From: an uncultured Microbulbifer sp.
GTDB lineage: Bacteria; Pseudomonadota; Gammaproteobacteria; Pseudomonadales; Cellvibrionaceae
Direction: 5' to 3'
Length of the DNA: 64,000 nucleotides
Assembly: GCF_947504145.1 (NCBI RefSeq)
Contig: NZ_CANNGQ010000006.1
Location: 1-64,000, forward strand
Shown: in pieces, positions 59,032-64,000 of the stretch
Numbering within the stretch: position 1 is the first letter of the stretch
Layout of the letters: each line of letters opens with the position of its first letter
The notes under the pieces: model-generated
What the model was told of the DNA's origin: nothing
Seen by the model: only the letters and a program-made list of their open reading frames with translations
Databases searched by the model: none
Program-made: the position numbers and the translations under genes

Positions 59032-60546
59032 GTGAAAGCTAGACCATTATTTTCCGCCACCGCGGCCTTGCTGGCAGGAATCGCCGTATCCATAACCACG
59101 CAGGCCGCAGAAAAACCGAACATCCTCGCCATCATGGTGGATGATGTAGCGCAGGTGTCTCTGAGCGCCTATTCCCATGGTATGACCTACCCGACGCCGA
59201 ATATTGACCGCATTGCTAACGAGGGCGTGCTCTTTACCGACCACTATGCACAGCCCAGTTGCACCGCGGGCCGTGCGGCGTTTTTGATGGGCCAGCTGCC
59301 GGTGCGCACAGGTCTTACTACGGTGGGGCAGCCGGGCAACCCGCTGGGTATTAAAGAGGCGGACCCAACCCTGGCGGAATTTCTCAAAGATCAGGGTTAT
59401 ATGACGGCGCAATACGGAAAAAATCATCTGGGCGACCTGGATGAGCATTTGCCCACCAAGCACGGTTTTGATGAGTTCTACGGCAACCTCTACCACCTCA
59501 ACGTGTCGGAAGAGCCGGAGCAGGCAGATTACCCGAAGGATCCGGAATTCAAGAAAAAGTTCGGCCCGCGCGGGGTCATCGAATCCTATGCCGACGGAAA
59601 AATATCCGACACCGGCCCCCTGACCCGCGAGCGCATGGAAACTTTTGATGAGGAAATTCTGGAGCGGAGCCTGAACTTTATGGAACGGGCGAAAAAGGCG
59701 GGCAAGCCCTTTTTTATCTGGCACGCCACCAGCCGGATGCACGTGTACATTCACCTGAAAGACGAGAGCCGCAACCTGGCTACCCAGCTAAGTTCAGAGG
59801 ATGACCTGTTTGGCAGTGGAATGATCGAGCATGATGGCCATGTGGGTAAGCTGCTGGACAAGCTCGATGAGCTGGGTGTTGCCGACAACACCATTGTCAT
59901 CTACACCACCGATAACGGCCCAGAGCAAAGCAGCTGGCCCGATGCGGGGACCACAAAGTTTCGCGGCGAAAAAATGACAACCTGGGAGGGCGGCGTACGC
60001 GCACCTTTCCTCGTGCGCTGGCCCGGAAAGATTCCCGCCGGCCTGAAACGCAACGGGATCTCCGCTCATGAAGACGTGTTCCCAACCATCGCCGCGGCAC
60101 TGGGCGAGCCAAACCTGCGGGAAAAACTCAAGAAATCCGACAAGGTGTATATCGACGGTGAAAACAACCTCGATTACTGGATGGGTAAAACCGAGAAATC
60201 TGCGCGTAACAAGATTTTCTACTACTACGAATCCCAGTTGACCGCGCTGCGCGTGGGCCCCTGGAAAATGCACTTCGCCACCAAACCTGGCGGGCGCTAC
60301 TACGAGGATATGGTCACCCACACCATGCCCAAGCTATTCAACCTGCGCAAGGACCCGTTGGAACACTACGATGGCGTGACCGGATTCCACCAGATTATGC
60401 GCAAGAGCTGGGTATTCCAACCGGCGATCCAGATCCTGAACGAGCACCTGGAAACCTTCAAGGAATTCCCACCGCGGCAGAAGTCCGCCTCGCTGAATAT
60501 CAACAAGGCGATTGAAGCGGCGATGCAAGTGAACGAAAACCGCTAG
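59032..60546 (+). CDS. Exported sulfatase (formylglycine type, arylsulfatase-like)
   Basis: A 504-residue sulfatase with a signal peptide (about residues 1-26). The catalytic signature CTAGR (in PSCTAGRAAFLMG) supplies the Cys converted to formylglycine. NILAIMVDDVAQ has the calcium-binding Asp pair, and YGKNHLGD and TTDNGPEQSSW the other active-site motifs. The preferred start is the GTG at 59032, with AGGAG 6 nt upstream; an ATG at 58996 adds 12 residues. It acts on a sulfate ester in the periplasm or outside and needs a formylglycine-generating enzyme, not seen in this window. It converges with the cytochrome gene. Confidence 0.93.
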   Translation: MKARPLFSATAALLAGIAVSITTQAAEKPNILAIMVDDVAQVSLSAYSHGMTYPTPNIDRIANEGVLFTDHYAQPSCTAGRAAFLMGQLPVRTGLTTVGQPGNPLGIKEADPTLAEFLKDQGYMTAQYGKNHLGDLDEHLPTKHGFDEFYGNLYHLNVSEEPEQADYPKDPEFKKKFGPRGVIESYADGKISDTGPLTRERMETFDEEILERSLNFMERAKKAGKPFFIWHATSRMHVYIHLKDESRNLATQLSSEDDLFGSGMIEHDGHVGKLLDKLDELGVADNTIVIYTTDNGPEQSSWPDAGTTKFRGEKMTTWEGGVRAPFLVRWPGKIPAGLKRNGISAHEDVFPTIAAALGEPNLREKLKKSDKVYIDGENNLDYWMGKTEKSARNKIFYYYESQLTALRVGPWKMHFATKPGGRYYEDMVTHTMPKLFNLRKDPLEHYDGVTGFHQIMRKSWVFQPAIQILNEHLETFKEFPPRQKSASLNINKAIEAAMQVNENR

Positions 60547-60575
60547 ATCTTCTTGCCTTCACTTTTCAGCAAACG

Positions 60576-60604
60576 AAGCGCGCGGCCTACCTGGCCGCGC
60601 GCTT
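60576..60604. terminator. Hairpin between convergent sulfatase and cytochrome genes
   Basis: AAGCGCGCGGCC (60576-60587) pairs with GGCCGCGCGCTT (60593-60604) around a 5-nt loop, followed by TCT. The strong stem probably ends both transcripts. Confidence 0.7.
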
Positions 60605-60622
60605 TCTATTCAGTCCAATAAA

Positions 60623-62953
60623 CTATTGCAGCTGCTGCTCATATTTCGCTGCCATGGCCTCATTCCCCTGCTCCCGGTAAATCGATACCAGCGCCGATAA
60701 AATCTGGGGGTCACCAGGGAAACGCGCCAGCCCCCGCTCCAGCTCATCGATCGCCCGATCGGGTTTTCCCTGTGAGTTGAGTGCGATCCCGTACACATAG
60801 ACATAGCGCGGTGTCGCCGAATCACTGTGTGCGGAGGCCATTAACATGCCAGATGCCTCCGCCATTTTCTTCTGCCGAACCAGACTGAGCCCAAGGGTAT
60901 GCTGGATCGGCGCCTTATCGAATGCATTATCCAGAGCCTTGCGCAACAACGCCTCCCCCTCCGACTCGCGCCCACTTGCCCTGTAGAGGTCCGCAAGATT
61001 GATCACTCCCGGGGTGAAATACGGGGCAAGTTCAACCGCCTGCTGCAGCAACCGCTCGGCTTCTGCAATGTTTCCCTCGCGTCCACGCAGAGAGGCGAGA
61101 TTGACCAGAGATTCCGGGCGATCGCTGTTGAATTCCGCAGTAGTCACGTAGTCTGCCAGCGCCTTTTCATAACGCTTGCGCACCTCCTCCGGATACTGGC
61201 CGAGGGGCGCCCCCGCCATGGCGCTGGCGGCGAGAGCCGCGGTTACCCGCTCGTCTTCATACAATAGTGGAATCGCGAGCGCCGGGCGTACCTGCTGCAG
61301 CACCTGGTCGAGAGACTGGGCCAGACCGAGGTGTTGCAGTGCATCGTCCCCCTGGGCGATCACCTGTAACACCTGGGCACTGGTTTGCGAGAGATAGCGC
61401 GGCAACATGGAAATGGCGGTGGCCCGCACAATATCTGGCTGCTTGTCATCCATCACCAGTTTCAACAACTGGCCCTCCGCATCCGCGGTGCCGATACGCC
61501 CTGCGTATAGCGCTTCGCCGTAATGGGGATCCGGCTCGCCGAATTTTTTGTGCAGAACTTCGGCCGCCCAGGTATTGGACTGGTCCGTATGGCACCCGGT
61601 ACAGGCATTAGGGGAACCGATTTTTTCCGACAGGTCCGGGCGCGGCACACGGAAGCTGTGGTCGCGGCGCGCATCCACCTGCATATACACCTTGTCGGTC
61701 ATATGGCAGTTCACACACTGGGCACCATCGCTGCCAGCGGGATGGAAATGATGCTCCGCGGTATCGAATTTTGTCGGCAGGTGGCACTGGGCGCAGACGT
61801 CGTTACCTTTTGCGCGCAGTTCCAGACTGTGGGGATTGTGGCAGTTGCTACAGGTCACGCCGGCGGCGTGCATCTTGCTTTGCTGGAAGGAACCCCATAC
61901 ATAGACCTCATCGTTGATCTGGCCATCGGCGTGGTACAGGCCGTCGCTCAATAACGCGGGGTGAAAATAATCCAGGAAATCGTCATCCGGTTGCACCCCG
62001 GGATGCTGGGTGCCGCGACGGGAGTGACACTGGGCGCACACGGGAATTTCTTTCTGGGTGTGCACGTCATTCTGGATATGGGCAATGCCGCTCTCCGCAT
62101 CCATTGCCCAGCGGGCCTGGCGGCGGCCATCAAATAAGATCTCGAAGCCCTGGGTCGCATCTGCTGCCCGCTTGTCTTCCGGCAGTTCGGCCCATACCAA
62201 GTGCTGCTTCCCCGGGCCGTGGCAGGATTCGCACCCCACGTTGATTTCCGACCATTGAGTGGCAAATGTCTGGGACGTGGAATCGTAATTTTTTTGCAGA
62301 TTGGTGGAGTGGCAGTCGGCACACTGGAAGTTCCAGTTCTGGTTGATACCGGTCCAGTGCAGGGGATCACTGTGTTTGATTTCTTCGTCAGGATAGAGGT
62401 GGAACCAGCGCTGGCCGCCCTCTTCCTTCGGACGCGAGTCCCAGGAAACACTCAACGCCTGCAGGCGGCCACCGGGAAATTCAATCAGGTATTGCTGTAG
62501 CGGGTAAACACCGAAGGTATAGGCGATGGGGAATTCCTGTAGCTCACCTTTGGCATTGTCGGTGCGTACAAAATACTGACCATCGCGCTGATAGAAGCTG
62601 GATTCGGTACCGAAGTAGTCGAATGTCGTGTTATTGAAATCACCCACCACAGTTTCTGCGTCTGGAGTTTTCATCGCCAGGTCGTGATGGGATTTCTGCC
62701 AGTCCTGGTATTCCGCCTGGTGGCAGCTGGCGCACTGTGCTGCCCCAACATAGTCGGCATTGCCATCTGAATCCGGGGATTCTCCAGACTTGGCATGAGC
62801 CGCTGACTTGGATTGTGTAAAAGCTTCGGATTCAACTTCTACGGAAGACGCGGTATCGGAGGTCCCCTCGCTCTCAGCCCCCGCCTTATCTGCATTTTTG
62901 TCACAGGCACTGCACAACAGTGTGATGAGCAGAAGGATCATTGGCGTGCGCAT
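60623..62953 (-). CDS. Multiheme c-type cytochrome lipoprotein with TPR domain (8 CXXCH)
   Basis: A 776-residue exported protein. A short signal (ILLLITLLCSAC) suggests a lipoprotein, although the lipobox has Cys at -3. An acidic Ser/Glu-rich spacer leads to a cytochrome domain with eight CXXCH heme motifs: CASCH, CADCH, CESCH, CAQCH, CSNCH, CAQCH, CVNCH and CTGCH (about residues 75-455). The C-terminal ~300 residues form helical repeats, including TPR units (NIAEAERLLQQAVELAP, ALNSQGKPDRAIDELERGLARFPGD). It would carry electrons or act on an unknown substrate. The architecture resembles cytochrome c554/decaheme-like TPR proteins. It is divergent from the MoxR ATPase. Confidence 0.85.
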   Translation of the reverse strand: MRTPMILLLITLLCSACDKNADKAGAESEGTSDTASSVEVESEAFTQSKSAAHAKSGESPDSDGNADYVGAAQCASCHQAEYQDWQKSHHDLAMKTPDAETVVGDFNNTTFDYFGTESSFYQRDGQYFVRTDNAKGELQEFPIAYTFGVYPLQQYLIEFPGGRLQALSVSWDSRPKEEGGQRWFHLYPDEEIKHSDPLHWTGINQNWNFQCADCHSTNLQKNYDSTSQTFATQWSEINVGCESCHGPGKQHLVWAELPEDKRAADATQGFEILFDGRRQARWAMDAESGIAHIQNDVHTQKEIPVCAQCHSRRGTQHPGVQPDDDFLDYFHPALLSDGLYHADGQINDEVYVWGSFQQSKMHAAGVTCSNCHNPHSLELRAKGNDVCAQCHLPTKFDTAEHHFHPAGSDGAQCVNCHMTDKVYMQVDARRDHSFRVPRPDLSEKIGSPNACTGCHTDQSNTWAAEVLHKKFGEPDPHYGEALYAGRIGTADAEGQLLKLVMDDKQPDIVRATAISMLPRYLSQTSAQVLQVIAQGDDALQHLGLAQSLDQVLQQVRPALAIPLLYEDERVTAALAASAMAGAPLGQYPEEVRKRYEKALADYVTTAEFNSDRPESLVNLASLRGREGNIAEAERLLQQAVELAPYFTPGVINLADLYRASGRESEGEALLRKALDNAFDKAPIQHTLGLSLVRQKKMAEASGMLMASAHSDSATPRYVYVYGIALNSQGKPDRAIDELERGLARFPGDPQILSALVSIYREQGNEAMAAKYEQQLQ

Positions 62954-63073
62954 CGAAGCTCCTGATTATGTTTTTAATTGGCACCGAGTATAGCTTCTTG
63001 CGCCCACTTCCTCAGCTCTCGATCTGCTAGCGTTAATGGAAGACACAATTCAGTGGCTGAAGAAGGAAGCGCC

Positions 63074-64000
63074 ATGCCGGCAAGGGAACAGATCGCAGCA
63101 TTGGAAGAAGGTATGGGCCGCGCCATTGTGGGCCAGCGGGATGTGATCCGGCGCCTGATTATCGGTTTGCTGGCCAACGGCAACCTGCTGGTGGAGGGCC
63201 TGCCCGGGCTTGCCAAAACCCGCGCCATCAAGGCGCTGGCGAAAAACCTGGAGGCGGATTTCAGCCGTATCCAGTTCACCCCCGATCTGCTGCCGGCGGA
63301 TGTCACCGGCACCGATATGCTCTACCGAGACGAACAGAAGTCCGAGTTCCGTTTTCACCCCGGGCCGATCTTCGCCAATATCGTTCTCGCGGACGAGATC
63401 AACCGCGCCCCCGCCAAGGTACAGTCGGCACTGCTGGAAGCCATGGAAGAGCGCCAGGTCACCGTGGCCGGCAAGACCCACAAGATGGCGCCACTGTTTA
63501 TGGTGATGGCCACCCAGAACCCTATCGAACAGGAAGGTACCTATCCACTGCCAGAAGCGCAGATGGACCGCTTCCTGATGCATGTATTGATCACCTACCC
63601 GCCCGTGGAAGACGAGGTGGAGGTGATCGAACTGGTGCGCAGCGAAGAGATTGCGGCAGCCAATGTAGCCAGCTCGGAGGCAGCCCCGGAAGAATCCCAT
63701 CAACCCGCGGACGTGATTCCCCAGCAGGCGGTATTCGATGCCCGCCGGGAAATTGCCGCCATTCATGTCTCCGATGCCATGGCGCGCTATATGGCGGACC
63801 TGATTGAAGCCAGCCGCCACCCGGCCAAGCTCTCTGAAGAGCTGGCGCGCTGGATCGAGATCGGTGCCAGCCCGCGGGGCTCCATTGCCCTGGACAAAGC
63901 CGGGCGTACCAATGCCTGGCTGGAGGGGCGCGATTATGTGGACCCGCAGGATTTACACGCGGTGATTCACGATTGCCTGCGCCACCGCTTGGGATTGAGT
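63074..64000 (+). CDS. MoxR-family AAA+ ATPase, partial (C-terminus beyond right edge)
   Basis: The open frame starts at ATG 63074 (AAGGAAGCGCC upstream) and runs without a stop for 309 codons to the window end. Walker A is EGLPGLAKT, Walker B VLADEINRAP, sensor 1 MATQNPIEQEGTYPLPEAQ and a C-terminal lid near SPRGSIALDKAGR. MoxR chaperones usually precede a DUF58 protein and VWA-domain proteins, which would lie to the right. A Ser/Ala/Glu-rich insert at about residues 195-215 is slightly longer than usual. The cut is by the window edge, not a gene break. Confidence 0.92.
   Translation, partial: MPAREQIAALEEGMGRAIVGQRDVIRRLIIGLLANGNLLVEGLPGLAKTRAIKALAKNLEADFSRIQFTPDLLPADVTGTDMLYRDEQKSEFRFHPGPIFANIVLADEINRAPAKVQSALLEAMEERQVTVAGKTHKMAPLFMVMATQNPIEQEGTYPLPEAQMDRFLMHVLITYPPVEDEVEVIELVRSEEIAAANVASSEAAPEESHQPADVIPQQAVFDARREIAAIHVSDAMARYMADLIEASRHPAKLSEELARWIEIGASPRGSIALDKAGRTNAWLEGRDYVDPQDLHAVIHDCLRHRLGLS

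Overview
The window looks like a chromosomal segment of a marine polysaccharide-degrading gammaproteobacterium of the Cellvibrionales type (Microbulbifer, Saccharophagus, Cellvibrio relatives). The grounds are a moderately high GC content, the gammaproteobacterial order tilS-pyrG-kdsA-eno-ftsB-ispD-ispF-truD-pcm-nlpD-rpoS, a secreted xylanase whose CBM2 and GH10 domains are joined by a poly-serine linker, and TonB-dependent receptors mixed with glycoside hydrolases. The genus is an inference from family content only. No tRNA, rRNA, CRISPR array or intact insertion sequence was seen.

Layout. 1-1049 (minus) is the N-terminal part of a BapA/LapF-type giant adhesin that runs off the left edge; its (Asp-Ala)n linker is a hexanucleotide microsatellite. 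1317-9962 holds an MFS exporter with an attenuator-like leader, a type B carboxylesterase, a SixA-like phosphatase, aminopeptidase N and gamma-glutamyltransferase. 10025-13986 (plus) is ydbH-ynbE-ydbL, the AsmA-like envelope bridge system. 14135-26573 (minus) is the long housekeeping block from tilS to rpoS, with a DUF368/PopT carrier-lipid translocase between pcm and nlpD and no surE between truD and pcm.

26841-47189 is a carbohydrate-utilisation region: GH10 xylanase, GH5-CBM6-CBM13 enzyme, two TonB-dependent receptors, two GH3 enzymes (one a lipoprotein), a sugar-porter MFS permease and a DUF4380 protein. Two paralogous regulators sit inside it. Each fuses seven predicted membrane helices directly to an AraC-type DNA-binding domain, and each is divergent from a hydrolase or receptor gene. 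The enzyme set suggests a beta-glucan or beta-oligosaccharide system: depolymerise outside, import through TonB receptors, finish with GH3 enzymes and a proton symporter. The 7TM-AraC pair is the most interesting signal here.

47385-64000 carries a DegV lipid-binding protein, two outer-membrane proteins (one FadL-like) with an alkylsulfatase, a phospholipase-D family protein, an acyl-CoA ligase/SDR/cupin gene set divergent from an AraC regulator, an arylsulfatase, an octaheme cytochrome-TPR lipoprotein and the start of a MoxR ATPase. This right-hand part reads as fatty-acid and sulfate-ester metabolism. Several intergenic gaps carry short degenerate tandem repeats (units 13-21 bp), and many genes end in clear intrinsic terminators.
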